Source: Roseburia sp.
GTDB lineage: Bacteria; Bacillota; Clostridia; Lachnospirales; Lachnospiraceae
Assembly (NCBI GenBank): GCA_003483745.1
Contig: DMYD01000018.1
Location: forward strand, 1 to 35,317
Reading direction: 5' to 3'
DNA length: 35,317 nucleotides
Shown: piece by piece, positions 23,693-31,435 of the stretch
Numbering within the stretch: the stretch's first letter is position 1
Layout: every line of letters starts with the position of its first letter
Made by a program: the position numbers and the translations under genes
The notes under the pieces: generated by a model
What the model was told of the DNA's origin: nothing
Databases searched by the model: none
What the model saw: only the letters and a program-made list of their open reading frames with translations

Positions 23693-24982
23693 TTAAAGCA
23701 GACAAAGACTGATTGCCGGAATAAATGCGATCAAAAGCAGTGCAAGCATAAAATATCCGATCATCGGCATTGCTTTCTTTGCAATCTGCATCATTGGCAC
23801 ATTGGTAAGCGAACTTGCCACAAACAAATTGACACCAACCGGAGGTGTAACAAATCCAACTGCAAGGTTTACAATCATCATGACACCAAAGTGGATCGGG
23901 TTCATTCCAACATGCTGCACGATCGGCAGTAAAATCGGACTTAAGATCAGAATTGCCGGAGTCGTATCCATGACCATTCCAACAATCAGAAGTACCACAT
24001 TGATCACCAGAAGCAATACAATTTCATTTGAAAAATGTGCCATGATCCATGCGCTGACATCCTGTGGCACCTGCATCAGCGTGAGCACACGCGAAAATGC
24101 AGTCGATGTCGCAAGGATAAATAAAATTGGTGCGTAGGTTTTCATCGCCTCCACCATAATGCCCCAGATCTGTTTTACTTTAATGGACTTATAAATAAAC
24201 AGACTGACAAATAAAGAATAAAATACAGAAATGACAGCCGCCTCCGTCGGTGATGCCACACCGGTATAAATACAGCCAAGTACGATCACCGGACTGAGCA
24301 GTGCCCAGATGCTCTCTTTTAAAATATTGAAGAAACCTTTTTCTTTGAGCTGATTCATTTTTGCCTGGATCTTTTCTCTGTCTTCTCCATGATGGCGGCA
24401 GTAATAATATGCATAAAAGATCAGCAGTGCACTGATCATCATTCCCGGAACAATGCCCGCTAAAAACAGGTCACTGACGGATTCTCCAGTCGCCATTGCA
24501 TACATGATAAACGGGATACTCGGTGGAATGATAACGCCAAGCCCACCTGCCACTGCAACGATTGCCGTGGAAAAATCCTTTTCATAACCAAGTTCGATCA
24601 GAAGCGGGATCGTCATACTTCCGACCGCAGCAACGGTCGCCGGCGCAGAACCAGAGATCGCACCGTAAAACAGACAGGTAATGATCACTGCACATGGTAT
24701 TCCCGCTCTTTTGTTTCCAAGGAAATATACAAATACATCAAATAATTTTTCTGAAATTTTACCTTGCGCCATAAGGATTCCCGCAAGCACGAACATTGGT
24801 ACTGCAAGCAGCGGGAAACTGTCGATTCCTCCGACCATGGAACGGATGACATATCCGGCACTTGTCGTAAAAGAAGCATCAAATGCTCCCGGCAGTACAG
24901 CTACAATTCCAAGTGAAATAGAGATCGGAATTGCAATGATAAGACATATGGCAAAAATAATAAAAACAACAACTGCTGACAT
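23693..24982 (-). CDS. dctM: TRAP transporter large permease (DctM)
   Basis: The 429-residue large membrane subunit forms the transport path of the TRAP importer. About 12 hydrophobic segments are seen, with family signatures YGAISGSAPATVAAVGSMTIPLLIELGY, VAGGLGVIIPPSIPFIMYAMATGESVSDLFLAGIVPGM and, near the end, FGVMMIVNLAVGFVTPPVGVNLFVASSL. Transport is driven by sodium or protons. Its ATG follows the dctQ stop without a gap (TAGATG), with the AAGGAG inside dctQ, so the two are translationally coupled. dctP follows. Confidence 0.95.
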   Translation of the reverse strand: MSAVVVFIIFAICLIIAIPISISLGIVAVLPGAFDASFTTSAGYVIRSMVGGIDSFPLLAVPMFVLAGILMAQGKISEKLFDVFVYFLGNKRAGIPCAVIITCLFYGAISGSAPATVAAVGSMTIPLLIELGYEKDFSTAIVAVAGGLGVIIPPSIPFIMYAMATGESVSDLFLAGIVPGMMISALLIFYAYYYCRHHGEDREKIQAKMNQLKEKGFFNILKESIWALLSPVIVLGCIYTGVASPTEAAVISVFYSLFVSLFIYKSIKVKQIWGIMVEAMKTYAPILFILATSTAFSRVLTLMQVPQDVSAWIMAHFSNEIVLLLVINVVLLIVGMVMDTTPAILILSPILLPIVQHVGMNPIHFGVMMIVNLAVGFVTPPVGVNLFVASSLTNVPMMQIAKKAMPMIGYFMLALLLIAFIPAISLCLL

Positions 24983-25588
24983 CTATTTCTCCTTTCCCAC
25001 TGCAGAATGTGAATCATCTATATTTACATGGTCCGGCTGTTCCGGAGTCTCAAGCACTGCCTCCTCGATCACAGAGGCAATATCGCCCTCTTCTAACGGT
25101 TTCCTTTCTTTTCCAAGCAAAATGCGCCATTCACCAAACCAGCGCTGCACAATGCGGAACGCTGTTAAAATAAAACAGAAAAACGGAGCTGACTGCACAT
25201 AATACATTGGCAGACCACATGCCGGACTGACCTGTCCACTCTCTATCGTTGCCTTTAAATACAAAAAGGAGAAAGGGATCAGATAAACAAAAAATACAAA
25301 TTCTACAGTGAGATTCGTAATCTTAAAAATTGTTTTTCCGCGTTTTGGGAACATTTTGATAAACTGATCAACTTTGATGGAAATGCACTTTCTGGTACAG
25401 AGACTTACACTCAAAAACGCAGACCATATAAACAGGTATCTGGTGATTTCCTCTGACCACGAAAGCGATACTCCAAGAATGTATCTGGAAAATACCTGAC
25501 ACCCCATAATTAACGTCATAGCCGCTAACATGAGAACCATCAGGATTTCTTCAAGACTTTCGTCTATGACATGAATAAATTTTTTCAT
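24983..25588 (-). CDS. dctQ: TRAP transporter small permease (DctQ)
   Basis: This 201-residue small membrane subunit has four hydrophobic segments (about 14-32, 48-64, 90-110, 130-146), with GCQVFSRYILGVSLSWSEEITRYLFIWSAFLSVSLCTRKCISIKVD as the DctQ signature. An unusually long acidic tail of about 45 residues (KPLEEGDIASVIEEAVLETPEQPDHVN...) follows the last helix and is not part of the core fold. It is the first gene of dctQ-dctM-dctP. A weak promoter (25628-25656) and a palindrome (25668-25684) precede it. Confidence 0.9.
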   Translation of the reverse strand: MKKFIHVIDESLEEILMVLMLAAMTLIMGCQVFSRYILGVSLSWSEEITRYLFIWSAFLSVSLCTRKCISIKVDQFIKMFPKRGKTIFKITNLTVEFVFFVYLIPFSFLYLKATIESGQVSPACGLPMYYVQSAPFFCFILTAFRIVQRWFGEWRILLGKERKPLEEGDIASVIEEAVLETPEQPDHVNIDDSHSAVGKEK

Positions 25589-25627
25589 GCAGCCTTTCTC
25601 CTTTCCTTGTATGACCTTTCTATGTAT

Positions 25628-25656
25628 CTTATCAGATTTCTCTGTTTTTTTTTCAA
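25628..25656 (-). promoter_or_regulatory. Possible promoter of dctQMP
   Basis: TTGAAA (25651-25656) and GATAAG (25628-25633) on the minus strand are 17 bp apart. Only weakly consensus. A palindrome TAGGA-N7-TCCTA (25668-25684) lies just upstream and could be an operator. Confidence 0.35.
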
Positions 25657-25690
25657 ATTTAATTTCATAGGACGTAATTTCCTAGGAATT

Positions 25691-25736
25691 AAAAAACCGG
25701 GTGTCAAAAGACACTTCATTTGACATCCGGTTTTTT
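25691..25736 (-). terminator. Terminator of the aroE-MFS-aroD operon
   Basis: On the minus strand AAAAAACCGGATGTCAAA pairs with TTTGACACCCGGTTTTTT with one mismatch, around a 9-10-nt loop, ending in six T. It separates aroD from dctQMP. Confidence 0.88.
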
Positions 25737-25780
25737 CTTATGAGAATTGTCTCGATACGGGACATCCATTTTTTTACTAT

Positions 25781-26545
25781 TTACATGCTCTCATGGATCA
25801 GATTTAACACCGTGTTTAAATCTGCAGCATTCATCTGTCCCGGTGCAGATGCTTTGCCAACTGCGCCAAATGTCAGTGCAGAACCAAATACTTCACCGCA
25901 CAGACGGCTGATCAGTCCGGTTCCTGCCATAGACATGGTGATGATCGGTCTGTCTGCATACTCAGATACCATCTCTTCTGTTGCAGAAAGAAGTGTTAAA
26001 ACATCTTTTTTATTCTGCGGCATTACTGCGATCTTCGGGATATCTGCATCTAAATCCTGCATTTTGCGGAGACGTCCAACGATATCATCTTTATCCGGTG
26101 TCTTGTCAAAATCATGGTTGGAAGCGACAACTGCCACACCAGCTTCATGTGCAGCTTCAATGATCTCTTTGACATAAGAATCGCCTGTAAAAGCTTCCAC
26201 GTCAACTAAGTCAACCAGTCCGGTTGCTGCTGCTTTTTTGTTTAACTCTACATAAACATCCGGCTCGATTGCTTTCTCACCGCCTTCTTTGGAAGTACGG
26301 AAAGTGAACAGGATCGGTGTATTGCCAAGTGCCGGACGGAGATCTTTTAACACGTCCTCTACCTGTGCAAAATCAAACACACCATCAAACCAGTCAACAC
26401 GCCACTCAACAACGTCCATCTTTACATCTGCAAAAGACTTTGCTGCTGCAAGGATCTCTTCTTTTGTTTTACCAACGATCGGTACGCAGATTTTTGGTAT
26501 GCCTTCGCCGATTTTCACGCCACGAACTTCTACATATGAACTCAT
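25781..26545 (-). CDS. aroD: Type I 3-dehydroquinate dehydratase
   Basis: This 254-residue class I enzyme interconverts 3-dehydroquinate and 3-dehydroshikimate through a Schiff base. The catalytic pair is H144 in ASNHDFDKTP and K171 in IPKIAVMPQ, matching H143/K170 of the well-studied enterobacterial enzyme. The C-terminal SMAGTGLISRLCGEVFGSALTFGAVGKASAPGQ closes the site. Because class I enzymes are reversible and used both in synthesis and in quinate breakdown, the role depends on context; here it follows an MFS transporter (39 bp) and a YdiB-like dehydrogenase in one operon. Confidence 0.96.
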   Translation of the reverse strand: MSSYVEVRGVKIGEGIPKICVPIVGKTKEEILAAAKSFADVKMDVVEWRVDWFDGVFDFAQVEDVLKDLRPALGNTPILFTFRTSKEGGEKAIEPDVYVELNKKAAATGLVDLVDVEAFTGDSYVKEIIEAAHEAGVAVVASNHDFDKTPDKDDIVGRLRKMQDLDADIPKIAVMPQNKKDVLTLLSATEEMVSEYADRPIITMSMAGTGLISRLCGEVFGSALTFGAVGKASAPGQMNAADLNTVLNLIHESM

Positions 26546-26584
26546 TATTTTTCCTCCTGTTTTTACTTTGATAGATCTGTTTTT

Positions 26585-27799
26585 TTAATTATCTGCCTGT
26601 GCCTGCTCAACCATGCTTGTATAACGAAGATTTACAAATAATCCCAGCAATACGCCGATTGTTGTCAGCACGATATTCATTACCATAACCTGTGAAGGCT
26701 GCATTTTGGATGCTGCTGTTAAAATCGTGTAGTTACACAGAGAAGATGCGATCATAACAAGTGCAGTTACCGTTCCTTTGATTTTCGGGAAAAGCATATT
26801 GCAGACTGATGTTGCAATCTGAAGTAATCCACCTGCGCCTGCCCAGCCGATTAAGAATGCACCTGCGATCATAAGAGGCTGGCTCTTTCCGACTAATACA
26901 ACAACCAGTGTAGCCAGACAAATTACCGGATAGATCAGAATAAATCTGACATCTTTAATTTTTCTTGTCAGTAATGCCGTTACGATCAAAGCAAGCATTG
27001 TTCCTGCAGAATAGTAAGTCTGCATAATGGAAGGATCTGTCCAGCCAACATTCTCTTTTGCAAAGTTCTGTGCACAGTTTAACCAGAGCTGGAATGTACC
27101 GGTACAGGTAAATCCGATCAGGATCATTGCAACAGACTCGATGGAAAAATGTGTATGTTTTAAGCTGGCGATCAGACCTTCTTTTTCTCCTGCTGCCTTC
27201 TGATCTGCATCCGGAAGAGGGAAAAGCATTACCAGTACTAATAATACAATATAAATGATACCACATCCAAAGAATAATGTGTTATAAGATGTAAGACCTG
27301 CTGCTGTTGTGGCTACGGTTGCGCCAAGCACGAATGGCAGGATCATCTGTGCAATTGCAATGAAGAATTTAATTCCCATTGTTGCAACACCCGGTGCCTT
27401 GTAAATGATCTCACCTACAGCCGGGTAAATTCCGGTGTCAAGGAAAGAGTTTGCGATACCACCAATGATTGCACAGATATAAGCAATCTGATATCCGCCG
27501 TTTGTTCCGGCATTAAATGCAAGCGCAAGTCCGATTAAGTATATTGCATATGAACCACTTCCGATTGCAGTGGAAATACGGCGTCCTAACTTATCAGAAA
27601 GAGGACCTGCAAATGGCAGTGCAATCAGTCTTCCAAGACCAAGTGCCGCAGAAATGGCTGTAATTGCCATAGCCTCTACGCCCCAGGATGCAGCAAGTGC
27701 TTCCTTGATCACGGCCTGTCCTAAAATAGAACATCCGACACCATGGATAAAATAATTTAAATAAAGAATCAGTGCGCTCGGTAAATATTTTTTGTTCAT
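26585..27799 (-). CDS. MFS transporter, probable shikimate/quinate carrier
   Basis: This 404-residue major facilitator has 12 hydrophobic segments. The loop 2-3 signature is GPLSDKLGRRIS, preceded by ITAISAALGLGRLIALPFAG; a charged central loop (LPDADQKAAGEKEGLIASLKHTHF) separates the halves. I chose the ATG at 27797-27799, which has GAGGAG upstream; the frame extends to 27844 without a ribosome site. It sits between a YdiB-like dehydrogenase (77 bp upstream) and aroD (39 bp downstream), so shikimate, quinate or a dehydro form is the most likely substrate. This comes from context, not from motifs. Confidence 0.88.
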   Translation of the reverse strand: MNKKYLPSALILYLNYFIHGVGCSILGQAVIKEALAASWGVEAMAITAISAALGLGRLIALPFAGPLSDKLGRRISTAIGSGSYAIYLIGLALAFNAGTNGGYQIAYICAIIGGIANSFLDTGIYPAVGEIIYKAPGVATMGIKFFIAIAQMILPFVLGATVATTAAGLTSYNTLFFGCGIIYIVLLVLVMLFPLPDADQKAAGEKEGLIASLKHTHFSIESVAMILIGFTCTGTFQLWLNCAQNFAKENVGWTDPSIMQTYYSAGTMLALIVTALLTRKIKDVRFILIYPVICLATLVVVLVGKSQPLMIAGAFLIGWAGAGGLLQIATSVCNMLFPKIKGTVTALVMIASSLCNYTILTAASKMQPSQVMVMNIVLTTIGVLLGLFVNLRYTSMVEQAQADN

Positions 27800-27876
27800 T
27801 GATTTTCTCCTCAATTTGTGTTGTGATACATCGGCATTTTTCATACCGCTGTATAAGATTGTGATTGGGGGGTATT

Positions 27877-28752
27877 TTATTCGTATTTGATGTTTAATAC
27901 TTCTTTCATGTGCTCGATCGGCATATCTTTTCCTGTCCAGAGTTTGAATGCTGCTGCACCCTGGAATAACATCATGCCAAGACCGTTCATTGTCTTACAT
28001 CCAACTTCTTTTGCCATGGAACGCATCTTTGTCTCAAGCGGAGAGTAAGGTACGTCTACAACGATCAGTTCCGGACGGAAGAAAGATTTGTCAGGAACAA
28101 CGGACATTCCCTCTAATGGTTTCATACCAACACCTGTTCCGTTTACAAAGATGTAGGAATCTGCCATCTCTTCTCTTAATTTCTCTTTGTCGTCTAAATC
28201 ATAAAGAGTTGCTTTGCAGTTTGTTCTCTCGTTGATCTTTTTCACAGTTGCCTCTGCGTTCTCCCAGAATTTATCATGAATATTGAAGATAGAAATCTCT
28301 TTTACTCCGTCTAATGCAGCCTGGATCTCGATTGCTGTTGCAGCTCCACCGGCACCTGCGATGGTCATTTTCTTTCCGATCACGTCGATGTCGTTGTCTT
28401 TTAAGGACTGCATAAATCCGATACCGTCTGTGATGTGTCCGGTTAATACACCATTCTCATTTACGATGGTGTTAACAGCTCCGCAAAGCTCTGCAGCCGG
28501 TGATAATTTATCAAGATACTGGCCAACAACTGTTTTGTTTGGCATGGATACGTTAGAACCAACCATTTTTAATGCACGAAGACCTTTGATTGCATCCTCT
28601 AATGTGCTGTTGTCAACCTCGAATGCAAGGTAAGCATAATCAAGTCCTAAATATGCAAATGCTTCGTTGTGCATTGCCGGTGAACTGGAATGTCTGATTG
28701 GGTATGCCATTAATCCGATAAGCTCTGTGTGACCTGTGATTCTCTCTGCCAT
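27877..28752 (-). CDS. YdiB-like shikimate/quinate dehydrogenase, paralogue 1
   Basis: This 291-residue AroE-superfamily enzyme oxidises shikimate or quinate, or reduces the 3-keto forms. Substrate residues: SSSPAMHN (22-29), K73 in NVSMPNK, D109 in HITDGIGF. The Rossmann loop is GAGGAATA (133-140), and the second strand ends IFNIHD with an acidic D160 and no NRT-type arginine pair, so NAD(H) is likelier than NADP(H). GVGMKPLEG and the C-terminal GLGMMLFQGAAAFKLWTGKDMPIEHMKEV match YdiB rather than biosynthetic AroE. It heads the operon with the MFS transporter and aroD and is divergent from a LysR gene. Confidence 0.93.
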   Translation of the reverse strand: MAERITGHTELIGLMAYPIRHSSSPAMHNEAFAYLGLDYAYLAFEVDNSTLEDAIKGLRALKMVGSNVSMPNKTVVGQYLDKLSPAAELCGAVNTIVNENGVLTGHITDGIGFMQSLKDNDIDVIGKKMTIAGAGGAATAIEIQAALDGVKEISIFNIHDKFWENAEATVKKINERTNCKATLYDLDDKEKLREEMADSYIFVNGTGVGMKPLEGMSVVPDKSFFRPELIVVDVPYSPLETKMRSMAKEVGCKTMNGLGMMLFQGAAAFKLWTGKDMPIEHMKEVLNIKYE

Positions 28753-28824
28753 AGTAGTGTTCTCCTTTTTTCTTTTTGCGTGATTTTCTTATTAGTTTCA
28801 TGTTTTTAACATTACCTGCCCGCT

Positions 28825-28842
28825 TTGTTAAAAACTTAACAA
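28825..28842 (-). repeat. Small palindrome in the dehydrogenase 1 leader
   Basis: TTGTTAA-4-TTAACAA, a 7-bp perfect hairpin on either strand, about 75 bp before the start. It could be an operator or an RNA hairpin. Confidence 0.45.
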
Positions 28843-28856
28843 CCTCTGATGTATTT

Positions 28857-28886
28857 ATTATACAACGCTTTTTTCAATACATCCAA
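28857..28886 (-). promoter_or_regulatory. Candidate proximal promoter of the aroE-MFS-aroD operon
   Basis: TTGGAT (28881-28886) and TATAAT (28857-28862) on the minus strand, 18 bp apart. The -35 matches the TTGGAT before the flavoenzyme gene. Confidence 0.5.
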
Positions 28887-28915
28887 TGCTAATTTCATGC
28901 TTTTTTAATAGCTTT

Positions 28916-28945
28916 AATGTATTAATCATGATATAATGTGTACAA
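28916..28945 (-). promoter_or_regulatory. Candidate LysR-dependent promoter of the aroE-MFS-aroD operon
   Basis: TTGTAC (28940-28945) and TACATT (28916-28921) on the minus strand, 18 bp apart, with start near 28909. The LysR box centre (28978) is then near -68. The -10 matches the TACATT of the flavoenzyme promoter. It overlaps the opposite-facing lysR -10 box. Confidence 0.45.
28929..28937 (+). promoter_or_regulatory. Extended -10 promoter of lysR 1
   Basis: TGATATAAT (28929-28937) is a perfect extended -10; no good -35 is seen. The LysR box lies downstream of it, between promoter and gene, which would allow autorepression. Confidence 0.5.
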
Positions 28946-28970
28946 AAACAATGGTTTTATTTTGTAATCT

Positions 28971-28985
28971 ATAGATATTATCTAT
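28971..28985. promoter_or_regulatory. LysR box 1 (T-N11-A palindrome)
   Basis: ATAGA-TATTA-TCTAT is a perfect 15-bp inverted repeat with the T-N11-A form typical of LysR sites, followed by CATTT. The same half sites, spacing and CATTT occur at 31182-31196. It sits in the 254-bp gap between the divergent dehydrogenase operon and lysR 1. Confidence 0.65.
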
Positions 28986-29006
28986 CATTTATAAGGAGAT
29001 CTATAT

Positions 29007-29888
29007 ATGACGCTCAATCAATTGGGTTATTTTTACCAAGCAGCCGTCCTCCAGCACTTCAACCAGGCGGCAGAAAAAATGAACATTTCCGAACCAAGTT
29101 TAAGCCGTTCCATCGCGGCTTTGGAAAACGAACTCGGCGTCACGCTTTTTGAAAAACGTGGGCGTAATGTCACTCTCACCAAGGCCGGAGAGATTTTTTT
29201 AGAGCACGTCACCCAGATTTTAGATGATGTCACACGTGCCTCGAATAAAATGCAGCAGATTGCAACTAACGGTGGACATATCGATATTGCTTATGTTTCC
29301 CCACTTGCCCGTGAATTTATTCCAAACACGGTCCGCTCATTTCTTTCCTTAGAGCAGAATAAAAATATTACGTTTCATTTTTTTCAGGATATCACTTCCA
29401 TGAATATAGAAGGTTTAAAGAAAGGTTCTTATGATCTGATCTTTGGTTCTTATTCTGCAAATGAACCAAATATTGAGTTTGTACCTATTATAAAGCAGGA
29501 TCTGGTAGCAATCCTGCCGTTAGGCCATCCTCTCTGTAAAAAAGATGAGATTGAGGCCGGTGATTTTGAAAAATATCCGGTGCTTGGATATGCAAGGCAT
29601 TCCGGTCTCGGAAAATATACGCGCAGTTTCTTTAAGGAACACGGCGTACTCCCAAATTTTATCTGCGAATCTCCCGATGAAAATGGAATCGCTTCCTTTG
29701 TCGCAAAAGATTTTGGCATCGCACTTGTCGCAGATGTTGATACGATCCACCGCGATGATATCTGTATCCGCCCGTTGATCTCACAGGAAACTTTTTCTCA
29801 TACCGTATATATGGGATATATGCGGGGAAAATATCAACTGCCGGCTGTGCAGAGGTTTATCCAGTTTGTACGGAAATCATACCATTGA
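29007..29888 (+). CDS. LysR-type regulator 1
   Basis: This 293-residue LysR activator/repressor has an N-terminal winged helix (MTLNQLGYFYQAAVLQHFNQAAEKMNISEPSLSRSIAALENELGVTLFEKRGR) and a periplasmic-binding-like effector domain from about 90. AAGGAG lies 8 bp before the ATG. It is divergent from the dehydrogenase/MFS/aroD operon, the classic LysR arrangement, with a LysR box between. QuiR, a LysR protein of Listeria, is known to sense shikimate, so shikimate or quinate is a reasonable effector guess. The stop codon lies within the first of two 39-bp tandem repeats. Confidence 0.93.
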   Translation: MTLNQLGYFYQAAVLQHFNQAAEKMNISEPSLSRSIAALENELGVTLFEKRGRNVTLTKAGEIFLEHVTQILDDVTRASNKMQQIATNGGHIDIAYVSPLAREFIPNTVRSFLSLEQNKNITFHFFQDITSMNIEGLKKGSYDLIFGSYSANEPNIEFVPIIKQDLVAILPLGHPLCKKDEIEAGDFEKYPVLGYARHSGLGKYTRSFFKEHGVLPNFICESPDENGIASFVAKDFGIALVADVDTIHRDDICIRPLISQETFSHTVYMGYMRGKYQLPAVQRFIQFVRKSYH

Positions 29889-29959
29889 TAATGCGGCTGT
29901 CAGCTTGCCCGAAACTCATTCCATTGATAATACGGCTGTCAGCTTACGCGAAACTCATT
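29882..29959. repeat. 39-bp tandem repeat, two copies
   Basis: CCATTGATAATGCGGCTGTC... at 29882-29920 is repeated at 29921-29959 with three differences. The first copy includes the last codons and stop of lysR 1. Confidence 0.85.
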
Positions 29960-29973
29960 GCAGGCTGTGAATA

Positions 29974-30110
29974 TTGTGAGGCGGGAACCCATTTAACGAA
30001 GGCACGCTTGCGCTGCCTGTCGCTCGCAGCGGTACTAAGCGACCAGAATACGGTCGCTAAGTACCGGCGGCTCCAGAGCACCTTCTTATAAATGGGTTCC
30101 CGCCTCACAA
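29974..30110. repeat. Large palindrome between the convergent lysR genes
   Basis: Outer arms of 22 bp are perfect (29974-29995 and 30089-30110, core GTGAGGCGGGAACCCATTT). Inside lies a second hairpin, GGTACTAAGCGACC/GGTCGCTAAGTACC (one mismatch, about 30031-30065). It may act as a two-way terminator, but it lacks T runs. No coding gene is supported in 29889-30203. Confidence 0.85.
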
Positions 30111-30119
30111 CTGACTTTA

Positions 30120-30212
30120 CTGTATCGGTGAGTTTCGCTTCACTCTGTTTTCTGTATCGGTGAGTTTCGCTTCACTCTGTTTTCTGTATTGGTGAGTTTC
30201 GCTTCACTCTGT
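30120..30212. repeat. 32-bp tandem repeat, three copies
   Basis: Units at 30120-30151, 30152-30183 and 30184-30212 (third incomplete) read CTGTATCGGTGAGTTTCGC... The third covers the last two codons and stop of lysR 2. No spacers, so not CRISPR. Confidence 0.85.
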
Positions 30213-31085
30213 CTCCTGCGTGACAAACTGGATAAAGGATTTCGCTACCGGGGAGAGGTAGCGCTTTTTCATGGTGGCAAGGTAGACGTGGCGCTCGTAC
30301 TCCGGGTTTGTGATGGCGAGGGTTTTGACGTCGAGTGTTTTTAAGATTGGAATATCCGGCATGACCGCAATTCCAAATCCCTGGGCGACGAGTCCTGCCA
30401 TGCTGCCGTCCTCTTCTATTTCAAATGCAATCTTCGGAAATACACTGATCTGCTCATACATCTGGTCGACAACCGGACGCAGTCCGCTTCCCTTTTGGAA
30501 ATAGATCTGCGGGTAATCCACTGTATCTTTTAAATCCACGCTGTCGTGCATGGCAAGCGGATGGTTTTTCGGTACGGCAAGGACTAACTTCTGATCGCCG
30601 ATCCGGTGGAAGTCAATGTCCGGCTCCCCATCCTGATAGGAAGAAAATACAAGATCATACTGATCATTTTTCAATCCATCTAAAATATCTCCCGTCTTTC
30701 CGACAATAAAATGAAAATCAATATGATAATCCGGGTAGGCATCTAAGAACCGCCGCACCATTTTCGGTACAAATGTGCTGCCGAGAGTATAAATATAAGC
30801 AAGGTGTATCATACCTTCTTTGCTTCCGTTCAATTCCTTCGTCCGCTGCACACCCTCCTCTAATACTTTTAAGGACTCTTCCACATATGGAAGGAAAATT
30901 TTTCCATAGCGCGTCAGAACTACATTTCTTCCTTTTTTTTCAAATAATCTTGTTCCAAGTTCCTGCTCTAACTGCGCAATCGCATGACTTAGGGAAGGCT
31001 GTGTGATCGATAAGATCTGAGCCGCCCTCGTATAATGTTCTTCCTTCGCTAAAGTCCTAAAATACTGTAACTGACTTAAATTCAT
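30204..31085 (-). CDS. LysR-type regulator 2
   Basis: This 293-residue LysR protein has its DNA-binding domain at residues 1-60 (MNLSQLQYFRTLAKEEHYTRAAQILSITQPSLSHAIAQLEQELGTRLFEKKGR) and an effector domain after about 90 (HLAYIYTLGSTFVPKMVRRF). It is related to LysR 1: the two share LFEKxGRNVxLT, the effector-domain opening and overall length. I chose the ATG at 31083-31085 with GGGGGA upstream rather than the frame start at 31133. It is divergent from the flavoenzyme gene and convergent with lysR 1, so each LysR guards one divergent operon. The C-terminal codons lie in a tandem repeat. Confidence 0.93.
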   Translation of the reverse strand: MNLSQLQYFRTLAKEEHYTRAAQILSITQPSLSHAIAQLEQELGTRLFEKKGRNVVLTRYGKIFLPYVEESLKVLEEGVQRTKELNGSKEGMIHLAYIYTLGSTFVPKMVRRFLDAYPDYHIDFHFIVGKTGDILDGLKNDQYDLVFSSYQDGEPDIDFHRIGDQKLVLAVPKNHPLAMHDSVDLKDTVDYPQIYFQKGSGLRPVVDQMYEQISVFPKIAFEIEEDGSMAGLVAQGFGIAVMPDIPILKTLDVKTLAITNPEYERHVYLATMKKRYLSPVAKSFIQFVTQETE

Positions 31086-31181
31086 GAATCCATCCCCCGG
31101 TCTCTTAAGGATCTGCATGTGCCCGCCGCGCACATTGTTTCTATCATATTATAAGGATAACAATCTTCCCCCTTAGAATCA

Positions 31182-31196
31182 ATAGAGAAAATCTAT
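31182..31196. promoter_or_regulatory. LysR box 2 (T-N11-A palindrome)
   Basis: ATAGA-GAAAA-TCTAT is a 15-bp inverted repeat, followed by CATTT, identical in half sites and spacing to the box at 28971-28985. Its centre is about 65 bp upstream of the predicted flavoenzyme transcription start. Confidence 0.65.
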
Positions 31197-31217
31197 CATT
31201 TTGCCCGAAAAAACGAA

Positions 31218-31247
31218 TTGGATTTTTTTCCACTTTCAGGGTACATT
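31218..31247 (+). promoter_or_regulatory. Candidate promoter of the flavoenzyme gene
   Basis: TTGGAT (31218-31223) and TACATT (31242-31247), 18 bp apart: a weak promoter, as expected for an activator-dependent one. The resulting leader would be about 180 nt. Confidence 0.45.
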
Positions 31248-31321
31248 AATTACAGAAAGAGCACACAGACTTTTTCATTGTTAAAAAAGTAACTATCTAA
31301 AACATAATTATCTGCCCGCCC

Positions 31322-31380
31322 AAAACTGCATGACTACCGCGCCACGTTTTCTGACATTCTTAAATCTACGATGCAGTTTT
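31322..31380 (+). repeat. Inverted repeat in the flavoenzyme leader
   Basis: AAAACTGCAT (31322-31331) and ATGCAGTTTT (31371-31380) are perfect 10-bp arms around a 39-nt loop; the second arm runs into TTTTTACC. It could be an attenuator hairpin. Nothing else but the LysR box and promoters is seen in 31086-31435. Confidence 0.5.
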
Positions 31381-31435
31381 TACCATCAAACAATCTCAAC
31401 CACACAATTTATTCAAATGCAAAGGAGATTCTATC

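Noticed and set aside
30120..30212. CRISPR array
   Set aside because: The three units abut without spacers and there are no cas genes.
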